A DNA stretch of 64,000 nucleotides from Methyloversatilis discipulorum (GCF_018780585.1 NZ_JADMJL010000016.1:406766-470765), one strand, 5' to 3'; numbered from the stretch's first letter, positions 17,200 to 26,340 are shown. Notes: generated by a model not told the origin, from the sequence alone. A program made the numbers and translations.

Positions 17200-17658
17200 A
17201 TGAGCGTGAGCGTGCAGCAAGCCGACTTCGACATCGGCGCCGAAATCGACGCGCTGCTGGCCGGCCGTACCGACGTCGGCGCGGTCGCCACCTTCACCGG
17301 TCTGGTGCGTGACGTGAACGACGGTTCCGGCGTGCACGCGATGACGCTGGAGCACTACCCGGGCATGACCGAAGCGGCGCTGGAGGACATCGTCGCGCAG
17401 GCGAAGGCGCGCTGGGACATCCTGGCCGTGCGGGTGATCCACCGCGTCGGCACGCTGCAGCCGGCGGACCGCATCGTGCTGGTCGTCGTCGCCGGCAGTC
17501 ACCGCGGCGAAGCCTTCGCCGCCTGCGAATTCATCATGGATTACCTGAAGACCCAAGCGCCGTTCTGGAAGCGCGAGGACACGCCGGAAGGCAGCCGCTG
17601 GGTGGATGCGCGCGAATCCGACGACAGCGCGGCCGAGCGCTGGAAGCAGGGCGGCTGA
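17200..17658 (+). CDS. moaE: Molybdopterin synthase catalytic subunit
   Basis: 152 aa. Conserved stretches are VATFTGLVRD, LEHYPGMTE, HRVGTL and the catalytic PFWKRE segment, whose Lys is required in E. coli MoaE. It forms a heterotetramer with MoaD and converts cyclic pyranopterin monophosphate to molybdopterin. A good Shine-Dalgarno (GAGGAGA, near 17188-17194) precedes the ATG. It is the last gene of the operon; only 4 bp separate its stop from that of the convergent NosR-like gene. moaA, moaC and mogA are not in the window. Confidence 0.95.
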   Translation: MSVSVQQADFDIGAEIDALLAGRTDVGAVATFTGLVRDVNDGSGVHAMTLEHYPGMTEAALEDIVAQAKARWDILAVRVIHRVGTLQPADRIVLVVVAGSHRGEAFAACEFIMDYLKTQAPFWKREDTPEGSRWVDARESDDSAAERWKQGG

Positions 17659-17662
17659 ACGC

Positions 17663-19801
17663 TCAGTTCGTGACGTCCGCCGCCCGCACCGGAACGGGGA
17701 ACGGCGTCACCGTGCGGCCCTTCTTCGCATACAGCAGCACCGGCGCGCAGCGCTGCGGGTCGGCGTGGATGCCAACGCAGTCCAGACACTGGAAACAGTC
17801 GTCGTAGCGGATGTCGCCGCTGCGCTCGATGGCGTCGTACTGGCAGCGGTGGCGACAGGTCTGACAGGGCTTGCCGCATTCGGCGCGGCGCACGAGCCAG
17901 TCGAAGCGCCTGAATTTGCCGCCCAGCGCCATCGCGGCACCCAGCGGACACAGGTAGCGACAGAAGAACTTGTAGCTGAAGGCGCCCGCCAGCAGCAGCC
18001 CGACCGCCCACGCGACGTAGGGCCATGCGCGATCGAAGCCCACCGTGATCGCGGTCTTGAATGGCTCGACCTCGACCATGCTTTCCGCCAGCCGCGGCGC
18101 CAGCGCGGCTGACAGCACCAGTGCCGCCAGCAGTGCGTAGCGGCCGCGGTCGAGCACGCGCGCCAGCGGCCGCGGCAACCGGAGCTGCGGGACGCGCAGC
18201 TTCTGCGCCGCGATCGCGACGAATTCCTGCAGCGCGCCGAAAGGGCAGAGCCAGCCGCAGAAGGTGCCGCGACCCCAGATGAAGAAGCTCACGACGGTGA
18301 AAGCGATCAGCAGCAGCGACACCGGGTCGTACAGGAAGCTCGACAGGTCCGATCCGGCTGACAGCGTCTTGATCGCGCCGGTGATCTGCACGATGGACAG
18401 CTGGCCCTGCGCGTGCCAGCCGATGAACACCAGCGTGAACAGCAGGAAGGCGTTGCGGAACAGCGCGAGCCGCCGGGCGTCGCGCGCCATCCAGTCCGGT
18501 TTCGCCAGCACCACGCAGAGCAGGGCGAGCGCGACGCCGATCGCTGCGAGGTCGGGCCACCGGCCCTGCCAGGCGACCAGCCATTCCGGCAGCGGCTGCG
18601 GCGGATAAACGAACAGATCGGCGTCCGGCGCGTAGTCGAAGGACACGGTCTGGTGCGTGATGCGCGGCAGCATCATGCCCTTGGCGCGGGTCAGCGTCAG
18701 CGTGAGCTGCATCGGCCGCGCCGGGTCCAGCCCGGCCTGGGCATAGATGCGGAACACGCCGGAGGCATTGAAGGCCGGCGCGCCTGCGGGAGCCGGGTGC
18801 TCGAACACCAGATCGCGCATTTCGACCGGCAGCCCGCCCTGGGTCAGCGACAGGCTGGGTGGTGGCGTACCCGGCACGAAGCCTTCGTCCAGCATCGCGA
18901 TGCGGCCTGCGCTGGCGATCCACAGTGCGTGCTGGCCGTCTTCCAGCTTCTTCATCAGATCGGCGTAACGGGCGTCGCCGAGCACGGCGCGGCCCACCGT
19001 CGGCGTATTCAGGTAGCCGACGTAGAGGTCGACCAGCGTGGCGTCCGGTTCAGCCAGCGCGACGTCGTCTGCGCCTTCGCCGTCGGTGCCGGCGAACAGC
19101 TTTTCGGCCTCAGCGTTGCTGACGCGCAGGTGGCCGATCAGCCCGCGCTTGACCAGCGTGACGAAGTCCAGCCTGTCGAAGACGTCGGCGCGCGCCTGCG
19201 CGGCAGGGCCCCGCGCGCCGGGGTCGGCGAAGCCGAGCTTCTCGCGCGCCACCGCGAGGCCGGCCGCCAGCACCGTCTGGTTCACGATGCGTACCGAGGC
19301 GGTCGCCTTGGTCACGCCATCGAGCACGACGCGGCTGTCGCTGCCGCCGGCGCGCGTATTGCCATAGGCCGACGACACGGTGATCTCCTGCTTCAGATTG
19401 CGGCCGGCGTACTGCTGCACGAATTCCTTCAGCGGCGCTTCGCCCAGACCGCTGAGGAAGACCGGTTCGTGCTGACGCAGCACCTCGACGTCGATGAAGC
19501 CACCCTTGCGGTCGATGGCGACCAGCAGGTTCATCGGCGTGCCTTCGAAGCCGGGTATCGGTGCCAGATCGATCGACTCGAACACATAGCCAACCGGTCC
19601 GGCCTCCGGTTCGAGTTCGCTGGTGATCGGCCAGACCGGCAGGTCGGCCAGCTTGGGCTGTACGTGCAGCGGCGGCTGGAAGCGGCGGGCGAGATCGTCG
19701 TGGCCGAGTTCGCCGGCCAGTGCCGTGCCGCACAGACAGCACGCGAGCAGCAGGGCGCGGCGGACACGCGCGCCTAAGGACGCACAGGAGATCAGGGACA
19801 T
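17663..19801 (-). CDS. NosR/NirI-like membrane protein with FMN-binding and polyferredoxin domains
   Basis: 712 aa. A Sec signal peptide covers about residues 1-29. A periplasmic FMN-binding domain contains DGVTKATASVRI, which fits the covalent-flavin Thr motif made by ApbE. Membrane helices follow, with two Cys-rich loops FCGWLCPFGALQEF and FCRYLCPLGAAMAL (CxxxCP motifs). The C-terminal cytosolic ferredoxin region holds CGKPCQTCRHRC and CFQCLDC, enough for two [4Fe-4S] clusters. NosR proteins feed electrons to, or are needed for, N2O reductase. No nosZ, nosD or nosF lies nearby, so the electron acceptor is unknown. ATG 19801 is preferred over TTG 19831, which would lie ahead of the signal peptide. 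Confidence 0.85.
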   Translation of the reverse strand: MSLISCASLGARVRRALLLACCLCGTALAGELGHDDLARRFQPPLHVQPKLADLPVWPITSELEPEAGPVGYVFESIDLAPIPGFEGTPMNLLVAIDRKGGFIDVEVLRQHEPVFLSGLGEAPLKEFVQQYAGRNLKQEITVSSAYGNTRAGGSDSRVVLDGVTKATASVRIVNQTVLAAGLAVAREKLGFADPGARGPAAQARADVFDRLDFVTLVKRGLIGHLRVSNAEAEKLFAGTDGEGADDVALAEPDATLVDLYVGYLNTPTVGRAVLGDARYADLMKKLEDGQHALWIASAGRIAMLDEGFVPGTPPPSLSLTQGGLPVEMRDLVFEHPAPAGAPAFNASGVFRIYAQAGLDPARPMQLTLTLTRAKGMMLPRITHQTVSFDYAPDADLFVYPPQPLPEWLVAWQGRWPDLAAIGVALALLCVVLAKPDWMARDARRLALFRNAFLLFTLVFIGWHAQGQLSIVQITGAIKTLSAGSDLSSFLYDPVSLLLIAFTVVSFFIWGRGTFCGWLCPFGALQEFVAIAAQKLRVPQLRLPRPLARVLDRGRYALLAALVLSAALAPRLAESMVEVEPFKTAITVGFDRAWPYVAWAVGLLLAGAFSYKFFCRYLCPLGAAMALGGKFRRFDWLVRRAECGKPCQTCRHRCQYDAIERSGDIRYDDCFQCLDCVGIHADPQRCAPVLLYAKKGRTVTPFPVPVRAADVTN

Positions 19802-20013
19802 GAAGTCGGTCCGTGTGGGACGACGGGGCAAACGGACTGCACGCTGTTCTGGCGCGCCCCGCAGACGCGCATGCTAATCGGACGCAGCTCGACGCCTGCC
19901 ATGGAAAATGCCCGAACAAGCGGCATTCGTGAGCGCGCGATGTAACTTAGACTGCGCCGCGCCTGTCACAGGCACGCCCTGCAGAACGGGCGCTTCCGCC
20001 CCGGAGAACCGAT

Positions 20014-20847
20014 ATGCCCGCATTCCCTCTTGCCCCATCGCTGCGCCGCCTGTGCCTGACGCTGCTTGCCGGCCTGCTGCCGCTGAGCGCATGGGCCATC
20101 ACCGACGACGACATCGCCGAGGCGGTGCAGAAACCGTCCTGGGGGCTGTACAAGGGTTACGCCGAATTCAAGATGGCGCACTACGCCGACGCGAAACGCA
20201 TCTGGACCGCGCTGGCCGAGCGCGGCAATGGCGAGGCCTGGTTCAATCTGGGCATCCTCGCCGAGGACGGTCTGGGCGAACCGCAGAATCCGCACGAGGC
20301 GCGTCGCCTGTACGAGAACGGCGCCCAGGCGGGCAGCCGCAACTCGGCGCTGCGCCTCGGTCTTCTGCTGCAGGGCGGCAAGCTCGGCCAGCGTGACATC
20401 GACGGCGCGCGCCACTGGCTCAAGGTTGCGGCCGACGCAGGTGATCAGGAAGCGGCCACCCACCTTGCCGCGCTGAACGACCCGCAGGGCGGCAGCATCC
20501 GCGACCGCGAACTGGCCGAGGCGCGCCGTTTCGAGGCTGAGGGCCGGCACGCCGACGCGGCGGCGATGTACCGCAAGCTGGCCGACTTCGGCGACGTGCG
20601 CGGCGTGACGCGGCTGGCCTGGGCCTATGAAGCCGGCCGCGGCGTGCAGCGCAATCTGGCGGAGGCGGCGCGGCTGTTCCGCGTCGCGGCAGAGCAGGGC
20701 GAGGCGGAGGCGCAGTACGCGCTGTCGGTCATGCTGGACACCGGCGCCGGGCAGACGCGCAACGCGGACGAGGCGCTGCGCTGGCTGCGCGCTTCGGCCG
20801 GGCAGAACTATCCGCCGGCGGTACAGGCGCTGCAGGCGAGGAACTGA
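20014..20847 (+). CDS. Sel1-repeat (TPR-like) secreted protein
   Basis: 277 aa. The signal peptide ends near SAWA (residue 28). Several Sel1-like repeats follow, for example AWFNLGILAEDGLGEPQNPHEA, VRGVTRLAWAYEAGRGVQRN and AQYALSVMLDTGAGQTRN. Such proteins are periplasmic or envelope scaffolds for protein-protein contacts, and no enzyme activity is expected. It is transcribed divergently from the NosR-like gene across a 212-bp spacer and converges on the histidine kinase gene. The partner is unknown. Confidence 0.85.
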   Translation: MPAFPLAPSLRRLCLTLLAGLLPLSAWAITDDDIAEAVQKPSWGLYKGYAEFKMAHYADAKRIWTALAERGNGEAWFNLGILAEDGLGEPQNPHEARRLYENGAQAGSRNSALRLGLLLQGGKLGQRDIDGARHWLKVAADAGDQEAATHLAALNDPQGGSIRDRELAEARRFEAEGRHADAAAMYRKLADFGDVRGVTRLAWAYEAGRGVQRNLAEAARLFRVAAEQGEAEAQYALSVMLDTGAGQTRNADEALRWLRASAGQNYPPAVQALQARN

Positions 20848-20967
20848 GCGGAGCGCGTCTCGCGGTGGGATGAGCGACGGAATTCCGTGAGCGATTCTTG
20901 AGAGCTCTGTCGCGGTCAGCAGACCGCTCGCACAGGAAATGCGCTCGCTCCGTCGCCGTCGGCCGGC

Positions 20968-22383
20968 TTAACCGGCCGGCTTCCGGCCTTGCAAGGGCAG
21001 CGCGACGCGCGCCCGCAGGCCGCCCTCGGCGCGGCGCGACAGTGTCACCTCGCCACCCTGGGCGCGGATGACGGCGCGCGAAATGGCCAGCCCCAGTCCG
21101 CTGCCGCCGGTGTGGCGGGCGCGCGATGCTTCGAGGCGCACATAGGGTTCGAATACGTGCTCGAGTTCGGCTTCGGGTATGCCCGGTCCGTCATCGTCGA
21201 TGTCTATTCGCGCTTCGCCGTCGGTCGACGACAGCGTCACGCGGACGCGGCCACCGCCATAGCGGCGCGCGTTGTCCATCAGGTTGGCGAGCGCGCGGCG
21301 CGTCAGCGCCGGGCGCAGCACGACCGGCTGCGCCAGGCTGCCGCTCACCTCGATGTCCGCACCCAGCGCAGCGATATCGTCGGCCACACCCTCGACCAGC
21401 GCGTCGAGCCGGGTCGGGGCGGCGCTTTCCGAGCTGTCGCCGGCGCGCAGGAAGGCCAGCGTATCGTCGATCAGCGTTTCCATCTCGGCCAGGTCGCGCT
21501 CGATCGCTTCGCGTACCGGGCTGTCCGGCAACTGCTCAAGACGCAGCCGCACGCGGGTGATCGGTAGTCGCAGGTCGTGTGACACGCCGGCCAGTGCCTG
21601 GGCACGCGTCTGTATCAGCGCGCGAAGCGCGCCCTGCATGCGGTTGAAGGCCTGGGCCGCACCGGCCACCTCGCGCGGTCCGCCGGTATCGAGCGGCGCC
21701 TGATCGAGATCGCGCGCCAGTCCGTCGGCGGCGCGGGCGAACATCGCCAGCGGACGGGTCAGGCGACGTACCACCCAGACCGACAGCAGGCTCACGGCAA
21801 GGGCCACCAGCAGCAGGCCGACGATGATGCGCAGCGGACGGTCCACCGGCGGAGGCGGCGGCGAGTAGCGGAAGGTGAGTACGCTGCCGTCGCTCAGCCT
21901 GGCCTGCGTCGACACGTCGATCGCCGGTGGCGATGGCAGCAGTCGCGCCAGCTTGGGCGGCGGCGGCGGGCGCATGGGGTGCATATCGTCGCGCGGCGTC
22001 AGCATGTCCTGTTCGCGCCTGACGACCTGGTGCTCGAAGCGCGTGCCCAGCCGTTCGCCGACACGTTGCGCGAAGGCGTCGAAATCGTCCGGCACCGCTT
22101 TCGCGTCGTCATACCACGGCTCCTCGAGCGACAGTCGGGTGCTCGGGCTTTCGAGCATGCGCAGCAGCCGATCGCGGCCGGCTGCCGGCGTTTCGTCGAC
22201 CAGCGCGACCGACTCCGCCAGCCGCGTGGCGGCGTAGTCGCTGCGCATCTGGCGCGACAGGCGCACGCGGTCCTCGACCACCAGCCACAGACCGAGCGCA
22301 TTGGCGAGCAGCAGGCCGCCCAGCAGCACGCACAGAATCTGACCGAACAGCGTGCGCGGCAGCAGCCGCGACGCCCATGTCAA
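20968..22383 (-). CDS. EnvZ-type sensor histidine kinase (TTG start inferred)
   Basis: 471 aa. Membrane helices lie at about 12-35 and 184-206 and flank a periplasmic sensor of about 150 residues. HAMP follows, then the H-box GVSHDLRLPITRVRLRLE with phospho-His269, N-box Asn371 (LANLMDNARRYG), DDDGPGIP at 396-403 and GGSGLGLA near 427-433. The H-box is the EnvZ/OmpR-system kind. The start must lie at the regulator gene's stop: TTG at 22383 overlaps its TGA and gives MTWASRLLPRTLFGQ; no ATG fits. The sensor segment carries two runs of five prolines (139-143 and 175-179). The stimulus is unknown. Confidence 0.9.
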   Translation of the reverse strand: MTWASRLLPRTLFGQILCVLLGGLLLANALGLWLVVEDRVRLSRQMRSDYAATRLAESVALVDETPAAGRDRLLRMLESPSTRLSLEEPWYDDAKAVPDDFDAFAQRVGERLGTRFEHQVVRREQDMLTPRDDMHPMRPPPPPKLARLLPSPPAIDVSTQARLSDGSVLTFRYSPPPPPVDRPLRIIVGLLLVALAVSLLSVWVVRRLTRPLAMFARAADGLARDLDQAPLDTGGPREVAGAAQAFNRMQGALRALIQTRAQALAGVSHDLRLPITRVRLRLEQLPDSPVREAIERDLAEMETLIDDTLAFLRAGDSSESAAPTRLDALVEGVADDIAALGADIEVSGSLAQPVVLRPALTRRALANLMDNARRYGGGRVRVTLSSTDGEARIDIDDDGPGIPEAELEHVFEPYVRLEASRARHTGGSGLGLAISRAVIRAQGGEVTLSRRAEGGLRARVALPLQGRKPAG

Positions 22384-23105
22384 AGCAGCTTCTCCACCGG
22401 GCCGTTCAGCACATAGCCCTCGTTGCGCAGCGTGCGGATGATGCGCGGTTCGCGGCCGTCGTCGCCGAGCCGGCGGCGCAGGCGGCTGATCATCACGTCG
22501 ACCGTGCGGTCGAAGGGCCCGGCGTCGCGGCCGGCCAGCACGTCCATCAACTGGTCGCGCGACAGCACGCGGTTGGCGTTCTCGGCCAGCGCGTTGAGCA
22601 TGCGGAATTCGCCACTGGACAGTGGCGTCACGACGCCGGCCTCGTCGACCAGATGGCGGGCGCCGAGATCGAGCGTCCAGCCGGAGAATTTCAGGCCGCG
22701 CACGCTGCCGTCGCCATCCGGGTGCTCCGGTGCCCGGCGCAGGATGCTGCGCACCCGCGCCAGCAGTTCGCGCGGATGGAAGGGCTTGGGCAGGTAGTCG
22801 TCGGCCCCCATCTCGAGGCCGATGATGCGGTCCAGTTCGTCGCCGCGCGCGGTCAGCATCAGGATGGGCAGGCGCGATTTGGCGCGGATTTCGCGGCACA
22901 GCGCGAGGCCGTCGTCGCCCGGCAGCATCACGTCGAGGATGAGCAGGTCGCAGCCGTCGCGTTCGAGCGCGAGGCGCAGTGCGTCGCCGTCGCCGACGGT
23001 GCGCACGTCCATCTCCTGCTTGCCGAGGTAGTCGCGCAGCAGTTCACGCAGGTCCGGGTCGTCGTCGACGACGAGGATGCGCGGTTTCGGTGTGTGTCCG
23101 TTCAT
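22380..23105 (-). CDS. OmpR-family response regulator
   Basis: 241 aa. The receiver begins RILVVDDDPDLREL with phosphoacceptor Asp58 (LLILDVMLPGDDG) and a TxxK region ending in DDYLPKPFHPREL. The C-terminal winged helix shows LSSGEFRMLNALAENANRVLSRDQLMD and VDVMISRLRRRLGDD, as in OmpR. It is translationally coupled to the kinase gene by a TTTGA overlap. ATG 23105 follows an AAGGG ribosome-binding site and is preferred to an upstream GTG. An 11-bp-period direct repeat about 60-80 bp upstream (23165-23183) is a candidate binding site for itself. Confidence 0.94.
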   Translation of the reverse strand: MNGHTPKPRILVVDDDPDLRELLRDYLGKQEMDVRTVGDGDALRLALERDGCDLLILDVMLPGDDGLALCREIRAKSRLPILMLTARGDELDRIIGLEMGADDYLPKPFHPRELLARVRSILRRAPEHPDGDGSVRGLKFSGWTLDLGARHLVDEAGVVTPLSSGEFRMLNALAENANRVLSRDQLMDVLAGRDAGPFDRTVDVMISRLRRRLGDDGREPRIIRTLRNEGYVLNGPVEKLL

Positions 23106-23164
23106 GCCCTTCAGCTTAGCGGCTCGCGTCCGCGCGGTGGGCGATCCGGACAATTCGGGACATT

Positions 23165-23183
23165 GTGTTTACGCAGTGTTTAC
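23165..23183 (-). promoter_or_regulatory. Direct repeat, possible OmpR-type operator
   Basis: On the minus strand GTAAACAC occurs twice, separated by TGC, so the repeats start 11 bp apart (one helical turn). OmpR/PhoB-family regulators commonly bind head-to-tail repeats of this spacing. The pair lies upstream of the regulator gene and overlaps the last codons of the small membrane protein gene. Autoregulation is inferred. Confidence 0.45.
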
Positions 23184-23576
23184 AGAGGCTGGTGCGCGCG
23201 CCAGCAGCACGAGCAATCCGGCAAGCAGGCCGACGGCGGCGAAATCGGCGCTGTAAAGCACCAGGCCGGCGGCGCCCGCGACGACGGCGAGGCGCGCCAC
23301 CAAGGCGTAGCGCAGCAGCAGTGCCAGTGCGCCAGCGGCCAGCGCAAGTACGCCGATGCGCTCCTGCATGAAAAGCTGCGGCGCGACGCGGCGCACCAGG
23401 CAGCGCCAGTCGTCGGCGCCGCCAGCACACAGGCCGTGCAGCAGGTCGGATTCCATCAGGCCGTAGCGCAGGCCGGCGCTGGCCGCGGCGGTGACCAGCA
23501 GTGCGATGAGCAGCGGCCAGCCAAGGCGTTTGCGCAGATCGACAGCAAGGGAAGTGGTGGGCATCGAGGCATTCAT
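23169..23576 (-). CDS. Small hydrophobic membrane protein, unknown function
   Basis: 135 aa, with about four hydrophobic helices (residues about 18-40, 73-88, 90-107 and 110-128) and a pair of Cys in LCAGGADDWRCLV. I do not recognise the family. It lies just upstream of the response-regulator gene on the same strand and is divergent from the GH17-GT2 gene, so it could belong to either context. No convincing ribosome-binding site is seen at ATG 23576 or at the second in-frame ATG 23564. Hydrophobic pattern and base composition support coding. Confidence 0.6.
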   Translation of the reverse strand: MNASMPTTSLAVDLRKRLGWPLLIALLVTAAASAGLRYGLMESDLLHGLCAGGADDWRCLVRRVAPQLFMQERIGVLALAAGALALLLRYALVARLAVVAGAAGLVLYSADFAAVGLLAGLLVLLARAPASVNTA

Positions 23577-23732
23577 CTGTAGGTACTGTCCGTCACGGCT
23601 GAACCGCGGATTTTCGCTGTGTTAGCATCGCCGCGCTGCAGCATCGACACCGTCATCCGGCGCCCGGCTGCAGTCCTCACCTTACCGGAAACGCTGCGCC
23701 CGGCCCAGCCGGACGACCGACACCGATCTCGC

Positions 23733-26336
23733 ATGAAAAGACAGATTTCCCTTGCCCGCGTCATGATCGCCCTGCTGATCGCAGGTGGCGTGGCGGCGGT
23801 GCACTTCGCGCTGTGGGCGGTGACGAACCGTCCGGTCAGCGTGGTCGAGCCGCTGGACTACATCGACGGTTTTTCCTACAGCCCTTACCGGCGCGACCAG
23901 ACGCCGCTCAAGGGCGTGTATCCGAGCTACGCCGAGATCGAGCAGGACATGAAGCAGCTCGGCGGCATCGCGCACCGGGTGCGTACCTACAACTCGACCG
24001 AGAATCCGGAGGTGTCCGATCTGGCGGGGCAGAACGAACTGCGCGTCACCGCGGGCGCCTGGCTGGACCGCGACAAGGTGAAGAACCGGCGAGAGATCGG
24101 TGCCGTGCTGGCGGATGCCCGGCTGCACGAGAACATCGACCGCATCATCGTCGGCAACGAGGTATTGCTGCGCGACGACCTGACCTTCCCCGAGATGTAT
24201 GCCTACCTCGACGAGGTGCGCAACGCGACCGATCTGCCGGTATCGACCGCCGAACCCTGGCACGTCTGGCTGAAGAATCCGGAACTGGCGGACCACGTCG
24301 ATTTCCTCGCCGTCCATCTGCTGCCGTATCACGAGGGCGTGCCGGTGGACAAAGCGGTCGACTACGCGATGGCGCGCTACCAGGAGCTGCTGGACGCCTT
24401 CCCCGGCCGCTCCATCCTGATTTCCGAAATCGGCTGGCCGAGCAAGGGGCCGACCATCCAGGCGGCGGTCGCGTCGGAAGAGAACCAGGCGCGCTTCGTG
24501 CGCGAATTCCTCTATCGCGCGCTGTGCAAGAACCTCGACTACTTCCTGATCGAAGCCTACGACCAGCCATGGAAGATCGATATCGAGGGCTGGGCCGGCG
24601 CCTACTGGGGCGTGTTCAACGCCGACCGCGAGTTGAAGTTCCCGCTCGAAGGCAGCGTGGATCCGAACAGCGGCTGGATTGATGACGCGCTGGTCGCCAC
24701 CGTGTTCGCGCTGGTGCCGATGCTGCTGCTCTGTCTGGCGCAGCGCGGCATGAGCATCGGCGGCCAGCTTTGGATGTGCATACTGGTGCAGGCTTGCGTC
24801 ACCGCCATCGTCATCGCCGCCCGCCTGCCGGCCGACTACTACTTCACCTTGCGCGACCTGACGGCGCTGATAGGCCTCGTGTTCGGCGTGGTGCTGACGG
24901 CGGGCGTGCTGCTGACCAACGGATTCGAGTTCGCCGAGGTGTTCTTCAAGCCGCGCTGGCGCCGTGCCTACAAGCCGGCTGAGCCGGTGCCGCCGGAACA
25001 GCAGCCCTTCGTGTCGGTGCACCTCGCCTGCTGCAACGAACCGCCGGAAATGGTGATCGCCACCATCGACAGTCTGGCGGCGATGGACTACCAGAATTTC
25101 GAAGTCATCGTCGTCGACAACAACACCAAGGACGAGGCGCTGTGGAAGCCGGTCGAGGCGCGCATGGCCGAGTTGGGCCCGCGCTTCCGCTTCTTCCATC
25201 TGCCGCAGTGGCCGGGTTTCAAGGCCGGTGCGCTGAATTTCGCGATGAAGCAGATCGATCCGCGCACTGCGGTGGTCGGCGTGGTCGACGCCGACTACGT
25301 GGTCACCCCCGACTGGCTCAGCGCACTGGTGCCGCATTTCCGCGACCCCAAGGTGGCCGTGGTGCAGGCACCGCAGGCGCACCGCGAGTGGGAGCGCCAT
25401 TTCTTCAAGCGCATGTGCAACTGGGAGTTCGATGGCTTCTTCCGCATCGGCATGCATCATCGTCATGAACGCAACGCGCTGATCCAGCACGGGACGATGA
25501 CGCTGGTGCGCCGCTCGCGCCTGGAGGAATCGGGCAACTGGTCCGAGTGGTGCATCTGCGAGGACACCGAACTGGGCCTGCGCCTGCTCGAGAACGGCGA
25601 CGAACTGCGCTACATCGACCGCGTGTTCGGCCGTGGTCTGACGCCGTCCAGCTTCGCCGCACTGAAGTCGCAGCGCTTCCGCTGGGCCTTCGGCGCGATG
25701 CAGATCATGAAGGGCCACTGGAAGGCGCTGGTCGGCAAGAGCAAGCTCTCGGCCGGTCAGCGCTATCACTTCATCACCGGCTGGTTCTCGTGGTTCGGCG
25801 ACGCGCTGCAGTTCCTGTTCGCGCTGGGCGCCATAGGCTGGACGGCCGCGATGCTGATCTGGCCGAAGATGTTCTCGCTGCCGGTCACCATCATGCTGGC
25901 GCCGGTGCTCGGCCTGCTGGTCGCCAAGGCGGCGATGGGGCCTATCCTGTACCGCCGCGCGATGGACTGTCCGTGGGCCGACATAGCCGGCGCGTCGCTG
26001 GTGAGCCTGGGCCTGTCGCACGCGATCGCGCGCGGCATCATCGCTGGTATCACGCACAAGCGCGGTGTCTTCCTGCGCACCGCGAAGGGCAAGGCGGAGG
26101 GCGGTCTGGCCAAGTTCTTCCAGCCGATACGCGAGGAGATGTACCTGCTGCTGTCGCTCATTGGGGCCGCCAGCGCCATGCTCTACATGCGCGGCAGCGA
26201 CAGCGTCGAGGTGCTGCTGTGGGTGACCATGCTGGGCCTGCAGTCGCTGCCCTACATCGCCGCGCTGGCCTGCCAGTTCATCGCCCAGCTGCCGGAAAAG
26301 CCGCTGCCGGCAGCGTCGGCGACACAGGCAGCCTGA
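23733..26336 (+). CDS. Membrane GH17-GT2 fusion protein, beta-glucan synthase/transglycosylase (NdvB-like)
   Basis: 867 aa. After an N-terminal helix (10-30), a GH17 domain spans about 45-310 with acid/base Glu143 (IIVGNEVLL) and nucleophile Glu232 (ILISEIGWPSKG). Two to four helices follow. A family 2 glycosyltransferase domain from about 420 shows VDNNTKDE, the DxD-like VVDADYV, EDTELGLRLL and the processive-type KSQRFRWAFGAMQ. Further helices end the protein. This architecture is known from Pseudomonas NdvB-type proteins that make and remodel beta-1,3-glucans. The exact linkage cannot be told from sequence. ATG 23733 (MKRQISLARVM) is chosen over an upstream start lacking signal-anchor character. 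A second GH17 gene follows 4 bp later. Confidence 0.87.
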   Translation: MKRQISLARVMIALLIAGGVAAVHFALWAVTNRPVSVVEPLDYIDGFSYSPYRRDQTPLKGVYPSYAEIEQDMKQLGGIAHRVRTYNSTENPEVSDLAGQNELRVTAGAWLDRDKVKNRREIGAVLADARLHENIDRIIVGNEVLLRDDLTFPEMYAYLDEVRNATDLPVSTAEPWHVWLKNPELADHVDFLAVHLLPYHEGVPVDKAVDYAMARYQELLDAFPGRSILISEIGWPSKGPTIQAAVASEENQARFVREFLYRALCKNLDYFLIEAYDQPWKIDIEGWAGAYWGVFNADRELKFPLEGSVDPNSGWIDDALVATVFALVPMLLLCLAQRGMSIGGQLWMCILVQACVTAIVIAARLPADYYFTLRDLTALIGLVFGVVLTAGVLLTNGFEFAEVFFKPRWRRAYKPAEPVPPEQQPFVSVHLACCNEPPEMVIATIDSLAAMDYQNFEVIVVDNNTKDEALWKPVEARMAELGPRFRFFHLPQWPGFKAGALNFAMKQIDPRTAVVGVVDADYVVTPDWLSALVPHFRDPKVAVVQAPQAHREWERHFFKRMCNWEFDGFFRIGMHHRHERNALIQHGTMTLVRRSRLEESGNWSEWCICEDTELGLRLLENGDELRYIDRVFGRGLTPSSFAALKSQRFRWAFGAMQIMKGHWKALVGKSKLSAGQRYHFITGWFSWFGDALQFLFALGAIGWTAAMLIWPKMFSLPVTIMLAPVLGLLVAKAAMGPILYRRAMDCPWADIAGASLVSLGLSHAIARGIIAGITHKRGVFLRTAKGKAEGGLAKFFQPIREEMYLLLSLIGAASAMLYMRGSDSVEVLLWVTMLGLQSLPYIAALACQFIAQLPEKPLPAASATQAA

Positions 26337-26340
26337 CGCG

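Noticed and set aside
17663-20013. Denitrification (nos) gene cluster
   Set aside because: Only the NosR-like gene is present; neighbours are moaE and a Sel1 protein.
20848-20967. Possible terminator between the Sel1 and kinase genes
   Set aside because: Only short GC-rich partial inverted repeats without a T-run; not strong enough to call.
23682-26057. 791-aa open frame antisense to the GH17-GT2 gene
   Set aside because: No recognisable motif, and it mirrors the codons of a gene with both catalytic Glu and GT2 motifs on the other strand.
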